A stretch of 60,247 nucleotides of DNA from an actinobacterium SCGC AAA028-A23 (GCA_000378905.1 KB900573.1:1-60247); one strand, 5' to 3'; counted from the stretch's first letter, positions 37,131 through 46,764 are shown. Notes: generated from the letters alone by a model not told the origin. Program-made: numbers and translations.

Positions 37131-38128
37131 TACATAAGCTCCTTGCGCATTACAACTGCAGTAAGCCCTGGTCCATAATAATTTTCTCGTTTTGAAACCT
37201 TACTAAATCCAAAAGATTCATATAAGGGACGGGCTTGGTCATTTCCTAATCGCATCTCAAGCATGATTGCCATTGCTTGTTTGACTCTTGCCCAATCAAT
37301 TAACCGCTTTAATAACTCTCGGCCAATCCCCTTACGTCGGTATTTCTCACTCACGGTAATGGTGTGAATATCTGCAACATCGGCTACGAAAAATATCCCA
37401 GCATAGGCAACTAACTCCCCCTCATGCTCTGCCACTAAGTACTGAGCATTTTTAGGTGCTTTGGCAAACTCCTCTTTGAACTGCGCAATAGACCAAGCAG
37501 CGTTTTGATAAACCTCTTTTTCAATTACGGATGCTGGAACTAAATCAAGGGATGTCATTGCTCGAAACTTTATTCCCTCTGGAAGTGGATATGCATCAGG
37601 CTTTCGTAAATAAATGGGTTGCAACACTGATTCATTGCTTAATGCAATCTTTGCGATAGCCACTGGATCTGGAAAGTATTGACCCTCTTCGTAGATTGGA
37701 ACATCAAACTTATTTAACTCCTGCACTTGGTTTACAGCAGGTTCGGTAATTCGTGAGCCGTTTTTATATCTTGCCCAATATCTTTCCTTACGCCTTGCAT
37801 CTGTTGAAACAATAAAGTCAGAATCAGAGATTGAATTAGCCATTGCATCTAATGAGCACACTCCAACCCAATTAATTCCACAGGCAAGTGCGTAGCTTTG
37901 GGCAAAAACTATTCCAACTCTTAATCCAGTAAATGGACCAGGCCCCATACCAACCGCCACTAAATCAATCTTTGGAACACCTTGTAATGCTTGTGCTACT
38001 AACTTAGGAAGATACTCACCATGAGCTAATGGATCATTATGGCTTTGGGTGAATAAAACCTGCCCATCCTTAACAACCGCAACTGATGTCTGTGAGGTTG
38101 AGGTGTCAATTGCTAGAACGGTACTCAC
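37130..38128 (-). CDS. TsaB-RimI fusion (t6A complex subunit plus ribosomal-protein acetyltransferase)
   Basis: A 332-residue two-domain protein. Residues about 1-200 are TsaB, the structural partner of TsaD ([41 protein letters not shown]). From about residue 200 a GNAT domain of the RimI type follows ([19 protein letters not shown] binds acetyl-CoA; [19 protein letters not shown] is the RimI C-terminal signature). The two are usually separate adjacent genes. I start at GTG 38128, where the 4-base GTGA overlaps the tsaE stop; an in-frame ATG at 38146 would add six residues. The shortened TsaB half has no obvious loss in its core motifs. Confidence 0.88.
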   Translation of the reverse strand: MSTVLAIDTSTSQTSVAVVKDGQVLFTQSHNDPLAHGEYLPKLVAQALQGVPKIDLVAVGMGPGPFTGLRVGIVFAQSYALACGINWVGVCSLDAMANSISDSDFIVSTDARRKERYWARYKNGSRITEPAVNQVQELNKFDVPIYEEGQYFPDPVAIAKIALSNESVLQPIYLRKPDAYPLPEGIKFRAMTSLDLVPASVIEKEVYQNAAWSIAQFKEEFAKAPKNAQYLVAEHEGELVAYAGIFFVADVADIHTITVSEKYRRKGIGRELLKRLIDWARVKQAMAIMLEMRLGNDQARPLYESFGFSKVSKRENYYGPGLTAVVMRKELM

Positions 38129-38568
38129 AATTGGAACCCAGCCCATCTTTCACCAATTGGAATAACGCTGACAATTCTTGAATTCTCATTTTCACCTTGC
38201 TTGATAATTATCTCTAGAAATTGGTCAGTAAGGGTGTTAACAAAATCTGATCCCCACTCAATGACAAAAACACTATTTTTCAAATAACTTTCAAAATCTA
38301 AATCCGCAAATGCGTTTAAATCGCTTCCAACTAATCGGTATGCATCAACATGAATAAAATTTGGCTCACCCTTGTGAACTCGGCTAATCACAAATGTTGG
38401 AGATGTAACTGATGCAACTCCAAAAGCTGAACCAATTCCTTGCGTCAATGTGGTTTTTCCACTTCCTAATTCCCCAGTTAAAACAACCACATCACCGCTT
38501 TTAAGCTTTGCACCAATTTTGGCGCCAAGCTGGTGCATTTGCTCTACTGAGTCGATCAGGATTCCCAT
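38125..38568 (-). CDS. tsaE: tRNA threonylcarbamoyladenosine biosynthesis ATPase
   Basis: A 147-residue P-loop protein of the TsaE/YjeE family that powers turnover of the TsaB-TsaD complex. Walker A is LTGELGSGKTTLTQGI, followed by VTSPTFVISRVH with the conserved Thr-Ser-Pro-Thr-Phe, HVDAYRL (Walker B-like) and VFVIEWG. It is first in the t6A operon, directly after the strong terminator of the hydrolase gene, so its promoter must lie in the 24 bases at 38569-38592; TAAACT is visible 10 bases before the ATG. Confidence 0.95.
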   Translation of the reverse strand: MGILIDSVEQMHQLGAKIGAKLKSGDVVVLTGELGSGKTTLTQGIGSAFGVASVTSPTFVISRVHKGEPNFIHVDAYRLVGSDLNAFADLDFESYLKNSVFVIEWGSDFVNTLTDQFLEIIIKQGENENSRIVSVIPIGERWAGFQL

Positions 38569-38592
38569 AGTGGTGGTTAGTTTATAGATAAA

Positions 38593-38622
38593 GAAAGGGC
38601 CCCAGTTTCCTGGGGCCCTTTC
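38593..38622 (-). terminator. Strong intrinsic terminator after the transporter-hydrolase operon
   Basis: GAAAGGGCCCCAG and CTGGGGCCCTTTC form a perfect 13-bp stem with a 4-base loop TTTC, followed on the minus strand by TTTATCT. It lies 28 bases past the alpha/beta hydrolase stop and before tsaE. Confidence 0.85.
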
Positions 38623-38650
38623 AACTAGATTTCTAGCGGATTCGCATTAC

Positions 38651-40252
38651 TTATTGACGATACTTAAGTAATGGAGCGCGGTAGTTAGGATCAACAAACA
38701 AGTTTGAATCATTCTTGATTGCTGCACTAACTGTCTTTGCAGATGGAGCCTTGCCTGATTTGGCAGCAGCACCCAGCAACTTAGCAACAGTCATGTATTG
38801 ACTTGTTGTGAAGTTACAGTGGCCAACTCCATTGACTGCAACAGTTTGCCTATTAGGAACTTGTCCAGTAAAGGTTGTGTACTCATCTGGTGGTTTATTC
38901 CAAATGTTTACAAGTAAACCTTTAGTGCTCTCACCCTTAGTTACAGAGCTTGCATACTGATCAGCCAAGTACTGGGTAGCACCTGGAGGAGTAATGTGAT
39001 CTGCAAGTGCAGTTATGGTCACAGTTGGTGCAGTGATCTTTCCTTGAATCTGATACAACTGATTGTGTCTTGCTAATGCATCTGGATCAGCCTTAACACG
39101 AGGAGCAGCTGGATTTAACTTATTCAAATAAGCACCAAATCCTGCAAGTCCTTTTGAAGCACCAGATAAGCCAGATGTGAAGATTTCAGCATCTGCACCT
39201 AAGCGAGCAATGTAATCAGTGTTGGTGTTGTCATAGAAACGACCACCAGCACGACGCTCTAGATCATAGTTTGCGATGAAGCCTAGAACTGCAGCCTCAG
39301 AACCATTTTCCAGAATTGCTAACACTGGACTCAAAAGACCACCAAATGCTGTCTCTAGTGGACCTACTGGACCGCTTGAGCTATCAAATGATTTTGATTG
39401 AGTTGAGATTCCTGACATTAAGCCAATCATCAGCAATGCACTTCGGCTAGGTAAACCAGCAGAAATTAATGCAGTAGCTGTTGAAGTTGCAGGCCATGCA
39501 GGAGTTAGTGGATTAACAGTGAACTCATTTGATAAGAATGTGAAAATTGCAACAGCCTTACCAATATCTGTCTGTAATTCAGTTAATCCTGCTTGTCCTG
39601 CTGAATATCCTGAGCCCTTAATTGTTGGATCAAAGAAGGTTTTTAGTCCCCAGATGAAATCAAGGAAGCCAGTTAACTGTGCGCTTGCTGAATCAGCAAG
39701 GCAAAGTGGTCCAACTGCATCAAAGAGACCTGGATACTGCTCAACCATTGCTTGAGTTGAAAGTGCTCCAAGGGATTGTCCCCAAGCAACAACTTTGTTG
39801 ATGGCTGGGAATTGTGTACGAGCAGCATTATTAACAAATAATGATGCATATACCTGTTCAGTTTGATTCCAGCCTTGAACTTGAACTCCAGCTCCTGCAA
39901 GTGCAAAACCTTGAGAAAGAAGTTGTTCGCCAACCTCTTCTGAAGGCGCAATGTCAGGTGCGTCGTTGTAAGTTAAACCAAGTGCAGGAAGCGCAAACGG
40001 ATATCTAATTCCGTGTGAGTAAAGCATCATGGTTCCATTGAACTTGGCAGGCATTCTAATTTCATACTTAGAGCCGCGGTCATCAGTGCCTGTGCACTTC
40101 TGGAAATCAACAAACTTACCATTTACGGTTAAGTAGTCTTTTTCACATGTTGTTGCAGCAGTTGCAGAGCTTGGGATAGCTACTGCAAAGACTGAAACTA
40201 GTGCAGCCGTTGTAAGAGCAACAAGGCTCTTTTTAAGGTTTAAGTTTTTCAT
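38651..40252 (-). CDS. Secreted alpha/beta hydrolase of unknown substrate
   Basis: A 533-residue exported hydrolase. A signal peptide covers about residues 1-32 (positively charged start, hydrophobic core, end SSATA-AT). The nucleophile elbow is AWGQSLGA with Ser160; LYSHGIRYP near residue 80 is the oxyanion region; the acid is probably the Asp in LADHITPPG (about 420) and the base the His in NGVGHCNFT (about 490). It has a large insertion between the nucleophile and acid, as in lid-bearing esterases, tannase-like enzymes or peptidases. Its start overlaps the stop of the upstream substrate-binding protein gene by one base (TAATG), so the two are translationally coupled. It may release the ligand taken up by that importer; this is inference. 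Confidence 0.85.
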   Translation of the reverse strand: MKNLNLKKSLVALTTAALVSVFAVAIPSSATAATTCEKDYLTVNGKFVDFQKCTGTDDRGSKYEIRMPAKFNGTMMLYSHGIRYPFALPALGLTYNDAPDIAPSEEVGEQLLSQGFALAGAGVQVQGWNQTEQVYASLFVNNAARTQFPAINKVVAWGQSLGALSTQAMVEQYPGLFDAVGPLCLADSASAQLTGFLDFIWGLKTFFDPTIKGSGYSAGQAGLTELQTDIGKAVAIFTFLSNEFTVNPLTPAWPATSTATALISAGLPSRSALLMIGLMSGISTQSKSFDSSSGPVGPLETAFGGLLSPVLAILENGSEAAVLGFIANYDLERRAGGRFYDNTNTDYIARLGADAEIFTSGLSGASKGLAGFGAYLNKLNPAAPRVKADPDALARHNQLYQIQGKITAPTVTITALADHITPPGATQYLADQYASSVTKGESTKGLLVNIWNKPPDEYTTFTGQVPNRQTVAVNGVGHCNFTTSQYMTVAKLLGAAAKSGKAPSAKTVSAAIKNDSNLFVDPNYRAPLLKYRQ

Positions 40253-41577
40253 TAGTTTGTTGGTATCCCGTTCTTTGGAAGTGGCTTACGTGTGTAAGTC
40301 GATAGAACTGGTGCAGTAGCAGTGGCTGAGTCTGTTGTGTACAAAGTTACTTTGCCACCAACAGGCTTTAGCTCGCCCTTTGCATTCAGTTGTCCGAACC
40401 AGTATCCGTTGTAACCCACACGGCTTGTAGCTGAGTAGTTAAGAGGAGCAAGACCTGCGCTAGCAAATGTTGATCCCTTATCTTCAATAGCTTTCATTAA
40501 TCCAGCGCGAGTTAAATTCTTGCCAGCTGCGCGCAAAGCTTGAACTGTCAGCATTGCTGAGTTCATTGCTTGCAGTACAACGTTGTCAAAAGTTACACCC
40601 TTGTTGTACTTCTCATTTATCTTCATAAATTGAGCAACATACTCATCAGTGGTGTCTTTTGCATCTGGGAAGAAGCTTGCAGCGTAGGCGCCATCAATTG
40701 TTGCTGGTTTAACACCAAGTGCTAACAATGTATTGGCATCTCCACCAACTGAACCTGCGATCCAAGTAAATCTTGAGGTTAGAGACAACTTCTCAGCAGC
40801 CTTCAAAATTAAAGCTGTTGAATCAGTTGTTCCCATCAATACCATTACTGGCTTTGCAGCAGCAGGAACGGCAGCATTGATCTTGGCAAGTGCGCCTTCA
40901 GCAAGAGCTGCAGTTAGTGAGCCTGCTGGGTAAAGAATTGGTGTGTCAGAAAATTTATGCCCTGCTAACGCAAATCCCTTAACGCCATCCTTACCAAACT
41001 CATCATCTTGAGCGATCAAGAATGATGGCATTGGCTTAAGTGTTGGTGTGTCAGCAATTAACTTAGCAATAATTTTTGCTTCCATTGCATAGCTTGGAAG
41101 AACCAAGAATGTTGTTGGGTATTTAGTTTTATCATCAAAACCGCTAAATCCGGTGTTAACAAATAGATCAGGGACATTGTTCTTAGCTAATTGAGCTGCA
41201 ACATATGCCTTTGTGTGAGTTGCTGTACCAAGCGCGCCAACGATTGCAAATACCTTGTCAGAAAGAACTAGATTTCTGGTTTGGGTTGCGGCTTGTTGTG
41301 GCAAGTACTTGTCATCACGGGAAACCAAAGTAATTTTTCGACCATTTACACCGCCATTAGCGTTGATGTAGTCAAAGTACGCCTTCATGGCGCCAGGCAG
41401 TTTTCCGTAGGACAGTGCCACGGTGCCAGTCTTAGGTGATGTGATGCCTAGCTTGATCTCTGTGGCGGTAACGCCAGGATCGGCAGCATTGGCTGGAACT
41501 GTGCTTAACAGCATCGCTCCGGCAACAACTACAGTTGAAACGAACGAGATTCGTTTCATACGAGTATTTCTGATCAT
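40252..41577 (-). CDS. Branched-chain amino-acid-type ABC substrate-binding protein
   Basis: A 441-residue type I periplasmic-fold binding protein of the LivK/Peripla_BP_6 family. A signal peptide of about 31 residues ends STVPANA-ADPGV. The mature region starts with TEIKLGITSPKTG and has INANGGVNGRKITLVSRDDKY (family signature) and IVGALGTATHTKA (ligand Ser/Thr loop). There is no lipobox Cys, unlike most Gram-positive binding proteins. A GGAAGGA ribosome site lies 5 bases before the first ATG. Ligands in this family range from branched-chain amino acids to amides, urea and aromatic acids; the coupled hydrolase hints at a hydrolysis product. Confidence 0.88.
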   Translation of the reverse strand: MIRNTRMKRISFVSTVVVAGAMLLSTVPANAADPGVTATEIKLGITSPKTGTVALSYGKLPGAMKAYFDYINANGGVNGRKITLVSRDDKYLPQQAATQTRNLVLSDKVFAIVGALGTATHTKAYVAAQLAKNNVPDLFVNTGFSGFDDKTKYPTTFLVLPSYAMEAKIIAKLIADTPTLKPMPSFLIAQDDEFGKDGVKGFALAGHKFSDTPILYPAGSLTAALAEGALAKINAAVPAAAKPVMVLMGTTDSTALILKAAEKLSLTSRFTWIAGSVGGDANTLLALGVKPATIDGAYAASFFPDAKDTTDEYVAQFMKINEKYNKGVTFDNVVLQAMNSAMLTVQALRAAGKNLTRAGLMKAIEDKGSTFASAGLAPLNYSATSRVGYNGYWFGQLNAKGELKPVGGKVTLYTTDSATATAPVLSTYTRKPLPKNGIPTN

Positions 41578-41614
41578 TTATTTCCTTCCGTATGGTTGTC
41601 TTACTTATTACAGG

Positions 41615-42586
41615 TTAATGCTTCTTCTTATGTAGTAAATGTCCCGGTCCGTTTGGTGTAAATACAACTGCCAAGATCAGCAGTGCACTCACCAAGAAAC
41701 CAGGCAAGGCTACGGTGAATCCTTCCGAACCTCCTATGCGGGATACTACCGATTCGGCGATTTCGGGTATAGCCACCAAGATCAGTCCCCCTAGCATCAC
41801 ACCTTTTAGGTTATACACGCCAGTAACAACCGCGCCTGTCAGCAGGGAAAATGAGAGGCTAAGCGGAAAAGCACTCGGAGAGACGCCACTTATCAGCATT
41901 ACCAGCAATCCCCCAGCCAATCCTGCAACACCTGCACTTAGAGAAAATGCCACCACCTTTAATCTGCCGACATTGATTCCAGAAAGAGATGCTGCAACTG
42001 GATTATCTCGTAATGCTCTGAAAATGCGGCCATACCTTGAAGCTAAAATATTAGAAATTAGCCAAATCATTAATAGGGCAGCAAGTGCGCAAATCCAGAA
42101 AAACCATTTGTACTGTGAAAACTCTTCACCAAATCTTGCAGGTGGTAGACCAATATCAAATGCAACTCCTTGCTCACCACCTAAAATTGCAAATTGATTT
42201 GCAATCGTTGGGAGTGAAACTGCTAGAGCTAAAGTTGTTCCAGCAAGGTATGGTCCACTTAATCTTGCAACTCCAAAACCTAATATCAATCCAAAAAGAC
42301 CTGCGACAAAAGCTGCCACAACTAAAGCAATGGCAGGGGATAATCCAAGATTATTAGTACTTAAAGCAGCAGCGTATGCACCAACTGCCATCAATGCACT
42401 ATGTCCTAGAGATAACTGTCCTGAATATCCAGTCAATAAAATAATTGAGGCAATAGCAAGTGCGTAGGTTGCAACTAAGGCTCCTTGAGAAAGTGCTAAC
42501 TCATCAACACGATCACCAATCAGTAAAAGTGCCCAACCAATGGCAATAAAAATTAAGCCTCTTTTTCTAACTGAAGTATTTTTCAT
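41615..42586 (-). CDS. livM: Branched-chain amino-acid-type ABC permease LivM
   Basis: A 323-residue BPD_transp_2 permease with about nine hydrophobic segments. The family block SGQLSLGHSALMAVGAYAAA and the coupling loop ASRYGRIFRALRDNPVAASLSGINVGRLK are clear. I start at ATG 42586, one base after the livH stop and 11 bases downstream of GGGGAG, rather than at an upstream in-frame ATG (42625) that would overlap livH. It makes the translocation path together with LivH. Confidence 0.9.
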   Translation of the reverse strand: MKNTSVRKRGLIFIAIGWALLLIGDRVDELALSQGALVATYALAIASIILLTGYSGQLSLGHSALMAVGAYAAALSTNNLGLSPAIALVVAAFVAGLFGLILGFGVARLSGPYLAGTTLALAVSLPTIANQFAILGGEQGVAFDIGLPPARFGEEFSQYKWFFWICALAALLMIWLISNILASRYGRIFRALRDNPVAASLSGINVGRLKVVAFSLSAGVAGLAGGLLVMLISGVSPSAFPLSLSFSLLTGAVVTGVYNLKGVMLGGLILVAIPEIAESVVSRIGGSEGFTVALPGFLVSALLILAVVFTPNGPGHLLHKKKH

Positions 42587-42587
42587 C

Positions 42588-43484
42588 TTAATCTTTTCTC
42601 CCCTTGCTTGAAGAGAAAATTCCATTTGGTTTAACCAATAGAACTGTAATCAAAAGAGCAAAAGCGGTTATAAAGACTAGTTTGTAACTTATATAAGAAG
42701 TAGCAAAGTTAATTGCAAAACCTAGAATCATGGCACCTGCTACTGCGCCAAATAAACTATCTAGACCACCAATTACTGCTGCAATAAAACCAAATACCAA
42801 TAAAACATCCATAGCATTTGGATGTAAATAAGAGCCTGGTACATACAACATTCCAGCTAATCCACCAGCAGCACCTGCAATTGCCCAACCAAGGGTGCGA
42901 ACAGCATCAACTTTAATTCCCGATAATCGCGCAATCTCAGGTGAAAATGCTGAAGCACGAAGTGCTAAACCAATATTAGTTTTTTGGAATAAAAGTGTTA
43001 GCAACAACATTGCAATGGTGGCTGCCACCAATACCATCAGATTAAATGGGCTAAAGGCAACCACAGTTCCAAATAAGTTATAGCCATCTGTTGAAACTGG
43101 AGCTTCTATTGAAACATAGGTAAAGCCCCAAATAAATCCGATAATAGCTTGAATCAAACCAAGCAATCCTAAGGTTGCAACAACTGGTGCGATCATCACA
43201 ATTGGACCACTCTTAACCCGCTTGAAGATTGGTCGCATAAAAAATCTATCAATAATTGCGCCAACTAGCGCGCCACTTATTACCGCTGCAATTAATCCAA
43301 TCCAATAAGAACCACTTCTAACCGTTACCTCATACCCGATAAAGGTTGTTAGAACTGCTTGGCCTGCTTGTGCAAAATTAACAACTCGAGTTGATCTCCA
43401 TACCAAAACTAATGAGATAGACATCAAGGCATAAATGGCACCTGATGAAAGTGAGGTTAAAACTGCGGTAATAAATTGGTTCAT
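42588..43484 (-). CDS. livH: Branched-chain amino-acid-type ABC permease LivH
   Basis: A 298-residue permease of the LivH family with about eight hydrophobic segments. SGAIYALMSISLVLVWRSTRVVNFAQAG is the N-terminal family signature and RASAFSPEIARLSGIKVDAVRTLGWAIAG the coupling loop. I begin at ATG 43484, immediately after the livF stop (TAATATG arrangement), rather than at an in-frame ATG 39 bases upstream. Its substrate is not defined by sequence. Confidence 0.9.
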   Translation of the reverse strand: MNQFITAVLTSLSSGAIYALMSISLVLVWRSTRVVNFAQAGQAVLTTFIGYEVTVRSGSYWIGLIAAVISGALVGAIIDRFFMRPIFKRVKSGPIVMIAPVVATLGLLGLIQAIIGFIWGFTYVSIEAPVSTDGYNLFGTVVAFSPFNLMVLVAATIAMLLLTLLFQKTNIGLALRASAFSPEIARLSGIKVDAVRTLGWAIAGAAGGLAGMLYVPGSYLHPNAMDVLLVFGFIAAVIGGLDSLFGAVAGAMILGFAINFATSYISYKLVFITAFALLITVLLVKPNGIFSSSKGRKD

Positions 43485-43485
43485 A

Positions 43486-44196
43486 TTAAAATCCCAAATA
43501 AGCTGATCGAACGACGGGGTCATTTAACAAATTTGCCGCAGAATCCACCGCAACTACTGAACCTAAATTTAGAACTACACCCTGATCTGCAATCTTTAGC
43601 GCACCAACTGCATTTTGCTCAACTAATACAACTGTTAAATCCATTTTTGTAACAAAAGTTTTAATCGTTTGGAAAATCTGCTCAATAATTAATGGCGCAA
43701 GCCCTAATGATGGCTCATCTAATAAAAGTAGTTTTGGCCTTGCAATCAATGCTCTGCCAATTGCCAACATCTGGCGCTCACCACCTGAAAGTGAGCCAGA
43801 AATCTGGCCAAGCCTTTGGCCAAGTATTGGGGAAATCTCAATTACTTCCTCCGTTGCCTTTGCAACATCCTTTTTATCTTTTCGCCAAAGACCTGAAAGC
43901 GCCAAGTTATCTTTAACAGTTAACTCTGAAATTACAGATTTTCCATCTGAAACATGCATGATTCCAGAACGGGCTAAATCCTCAGGTTTTCGGTTTAAGA
44001 CTGATTCACCATTCCAGGTTGCACTGCCAGAGTTTGGTTCTTTCAAACCTGACAATGTGCGAAGCAAAGTTGTCTTGCCGGCACCATTTGCACCAATGAT
44101 TGCGGTTAACTTACTTTTTGGAACTATAAATGAGACATTATTTATTGCTCTAATAGCACCGTGGTCAATAGTTAGGTTATCAACAATTAAACTCAA
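43486..44196 (-). CDS. livF: ABC transporter ATPase LivF
   Basis: A 236-residue single-domain ABC ATPase. Walker A is GANGAGKTTLL, the signature is SLSGGERQMLAIGRAL, Walker B LLLDEPSLGLAP and the switch His is replaced in VVLVEQNA, as is normal in LivF. The start overlaps livG by 4 bases. It pairs with LivG to drive the importer. Confidence 0.93.
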   Translation of the reverse strand: MSLIVDNLTIDHGAIRAINNVSFIVPKSKLTAIIGANGAGKTTLLRTLSGLKEPNSGSATWNGESVLNRKPEDLARSGIMHVSDGKSVISELTVKDNLALSGLWRKDKKDVAKATEEVIEISPILGQRLGQISGSLSGGERQMLAIGRALIARPKLLLLDEPSLGLAPLIIEQIFQTIKTFVTKMDLTVVLVEQNAVGALKIADQGVVLNLGSVVAVDSAANLLNDPVVRSAYLGF

Positions 44197-44954
44197 TTGT
44201 TTACTCCTAAATATGCCGCAACCACAGCCGGATCGCGCCTTACGGTTTCAACCTCACCGGATGAAATTAATTCGCCAAAGTTCAATACATATAAGCGATC
44301 ACAGACTGACATAACAACATCCATGTGGTGTTCAACTAAAATTACTGAGCATTGAGTTGCAAGATTATGAATAATTGAATTCATCCAGTCAATATCTTGG
44401 GCCCCTAGACCTCCAGCTGGCTCATCAAGTAATAATATTTTTGGCTCACTTACTAATGCGCGAGCGATTGCAACACGTTTGGTCACTGGGTAAGGCAAGG
44501 TATCGGCTCTGCGATCTGCAATTCCAGATGCATAAACTCTTTCCAAAGCGCTCATTGCCCGATTTCTTAATTTTGCTTCATCTCGGCCATTAATACCAAG
44601 TGCTGCTGAAATCAATCCGCTCTTTGAATTCTTGTTATCACCAATCATTACATTTTCTAAAACAGTTAACTCTGGAAATAAACCAACACCTTGTAATGTT
44701 CTTGAGATTCCAAGATCCACTAAATCATGAGCTTTAGGCCACTTATGAGATTTTCCATTAATTTCTAATTCACCAGATGCAACTGGTGCTAACCCTGATA
44801 GGGCGTTAAATAAAGTTGTCTTACCTGCGCCGTTTGGACCAATTAATCCAACTACCTCATTTTTATGTAAATCTAAATTAACATTTGAAAGAGCTTTTAA
44901 ACCGCCGAAATTAACCGATAAAGATTTTATCGACAGTAAAGTTTCGTTACTCAC
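44193..44954 (-). CDS. livG: ABC transporter ATPase LivG
   Basis: A 253-residue ABC ATPase with Walker A GPNGAGKTTLFNAL, a shortened signature LPYPVTKRVAIARAL in place of LPYGDQR, and Walker B LLLDEPAGGLGAQD; VILVEHHMD is the switch. The GTG at 44954 overlaps the alr stop by 8 bases and leaves a natural N-terminus SNETLLSIKSLSVNFGG; an in-frame ATG at 44975 would add seven residues. It is the first gene of the transporter group, which follows alr with no gap. Confidence 0.9.
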   Translation of the reverse strand: MSNETLLSIKSLSVNFGGLKALSNVNLDLHKNEVVGLIGPNGAGKTTLFNALSGLAPVASGELEINGKSHKWPKAHDLVDLGISRTLQGVGLFPELTVLENVMIGDNKNSKSGLISAALGINGRDEAKLRNRAMSALERVYASGIADRRADTLPYPVTKRVAIARALVSEPKILLLDEPAGGLGAQDIDWMNSIIHNLATQCSVILVEHHMDVVMSVCDRLYVLNFGELISSGEVETVRRDPAVVAAYLGVNN

Positions 44955-46071
44955 GGGAGTAGATTCTAGGCACACGCGGACCTATTCGGGTAACTATCTC
45001 GTAATTTATGGTGCCAGAAGCCTTGGCCCATTCATCTACGGTGTATTCACCACCGCTGCCATCACCGAAAACAATCACCTCATCCCCAGTTTTCGCATTT
45101 GATGAAGCTCCAAGATCTACAACAAATTGATCCATTGAAACCCGACCAATAATTGGTGCCCGTTTGCCATCGACAAATACACCAGCGCTTTGATTGGTAT
45201 TTCTTGGAATTCCATCTGCATAACCCATCGCAACAACACCAAGCTTGGTATCACTCTTTGTTGTTGCAGTGCTGCCGTAACCAACCCCAACACCTGATTT
45301 AACTGATTTTACTAATTGCAGTTTTGCCTTTAACTTCATTGCAGGAATTAATCCTAAATCCTTTGAACTTCCAAGATTATTAACATCAGGGCTTAATCCA
45401 TATAAGCCAATTCCCCATCTAATAATATTTTTATGAGCCTGCGAATGCTTTAGTGAAGCAGCAGAGTTAGCAATATGGCAATACTGGAAATTAATACCGC
45501 TTTTCTTTAAATCCTCAACTCTTTTTTCAAACTCAACAAGTTGATCTTGATTCATCTTTTCCGCAGGTTCATCAGCTCTAGCAAAGTGAGACCAAACGCC
45601 GATCAAGTTTATTCCTTTATCAGCAACTGATTTAGCAAGAAGTGGCAGGACGGTGCTCCACTCATCACCAAACCCACCTCGGTTCATGCCGGTATCTAAT
45701 TCAATATGCACTCTTGGAGTTTTATTGACAGCCTTTCCGGCTGAAACAATTTCTTGTAATAACTCTGGTGATGAAATTGATAGATCAATATCTAGCTCAA
45801 TTGCATTTTTAAAATCTTCACCAATTGGAGTCATCCAAGAGATTATTGGTGTGCTAATCCCACTCTTTCGAAGCCGAATGCCTTCTTCTAATAATGCAGT
45901 TCCTATCCAATCGGCACCAGCTGCAACCACCTGCTGAGCCACCTCAATTAAGCCATGGCCATAAGCATCTGCCTTAACAACTGCCAAAACCTGCGCTTTG
46001 GTTTGGCCCTTAATAAATTTTAAATTTTTTGAGATTGCAGAAAGATTTATTTCAGCACTAGCGCGACTCAT
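44947..46071 (-). CDS. alr: Alanine racemase
   Basis: A 374-residue PLP enzyme that makes D-alanine for peptidoglycan. The PLP lysine is in AVVKADAYGHG (about Lys33), the second base Tyr is in GVGYGST, and RVSMDQFVVDLG plus DEVIVFGDG are family blocks. TAGGCT lies 9 bases before the ATG at 46081-46086 on the minus strand, with no ribosome site. Cotranscription with the downstream transporter is likely because of the overlap, although the functions look unrelated. Confidence 0.96.
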   Translation of the reverse strand: MSRASAEINLSAISKNLKFIKGQTKAQVLAVVKADAYGHGLIEVAQQVVAAGADWIGTALLEEGIRLRKSGISTPIISWMTPIGEDFKNAIELDIDLSISSPELLQEIVSAGKAVNKTPRVHIELDTGMNRGGFGDEWSTVLPLLAKSVADKGINLIGVWSHFARADEPAEKMNQDQLVEFEKRVEDLKKSGINFQYCHIANSAASLKHSQAHKNIIRWGIGLYGLSPDVNNLGSSKDLGLIPAMKLKAKLQLVKSVKSGVGVGYGSTATTKSDTKLGVVAMGYADGIPRNTNQSAGVFVDGKRAPIIGRVSMDQFVVDLGASSNAKTGDEVIVFGDGSGGEYTVDEWAKASGTINYEIVTRIGPRVPRIYSRE

Positions 46072-46093
46072 AATATGGCAAGCCTACTTTGAT

Positions 46094-46759
46094 TTAGGAA
46101 GGCTGGCGATCTGATGTAATGGATCTATCCACGGCAATAATTGCCACAAGTAAGGCGGAGCCAATAAATAGTCCGCCAAGTAGGTCTGAGAACCAGTGAG
46201 TATTTCGATATAGAGAAGCAAGGCAAACCCCGATAGTTGTGATTGAAACAAACCAAGTAAGCCGCATGCCTTCAAATGGATATTTATGTGAGTATCTAAA
46301 AATCAAATAGGCGATCATTCCCCAAGTTAAAATCGCATTAGCTGCGTGACCACTTGGATAAGAAAGTCCGCTATCTGTAAAAACTAAATCAAAACCTGAG
46401 TTTGGCTTGGTTCTACCAAAAAACAACTTAGAGACACCAACAACTAAATTCAAAAGCACCAAGGAAAGTATTGAAAGATTAACTGGTCGCCAGGATTTAA
46501 ATCTGCGACTAATCAAAATGGCTGTTACTAATAAGAAGAAAGCGGTCACAGCTCTTAGGCCCAAGTCATCCACCAGCATCACTAGGGTTGGAGTTTTTCC
46601 AGGAGTCACTAGTAGAAAATCTCGCCCATATATCCATTCATCAAGTCGCCTTAGCCAAGAGTCGGCTAAAACTTGTTGGGTTATGAGTGCATATAATGAT
46701 AAAAACAATATTGTTAATTTGATTGCAGAGTTCATCTGCTTTTTTCTCTGTGCGGGCAT
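46094..46759 (-). CDS. PAP2-family membrane phosphatase
   Basis: A 221-residue protein with about six hydrophobic segments and the three PAP2 phosphatase motifs: KLFFGRTKP, PSGHAAN with the catalytic Ser-Gly-His, and YRNTHWFSDLLGG with the nucleophilic His. Such enzymes dephosphorylate lipid pyrophosphates, for example undecaprenyl-PP or phosphatidate. It lies between glmS (5 bases upstream) and alr, all cell-envelope genes, so recycling of a lipid carrier is plausible. A later in-frame ATG eight codons on is a possible alternative start. Confidence 0.85.
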   Translation of the reverse strand: MPAQRKKQMNSAIKLTILFLSLYALITQQVLADSWLRRLDEWIYGRDFLLVTPGKTPTLVMLVDDLGLRAVTAFFLLVTAILISRRFKSWRPVNLSILSLVLLNLVVGVSKLFFGRTKPNSGFDLVFTDSGLSYPSGHAANAILTWGMIAYLIFRYSHKYPFEGMRLTWFVSITTIGVCLASLYRNTHWFSDLLGGLFIGSALLVAIIAVDRSITSDRQPS

Positions 46760-46764
46760 CTTAC

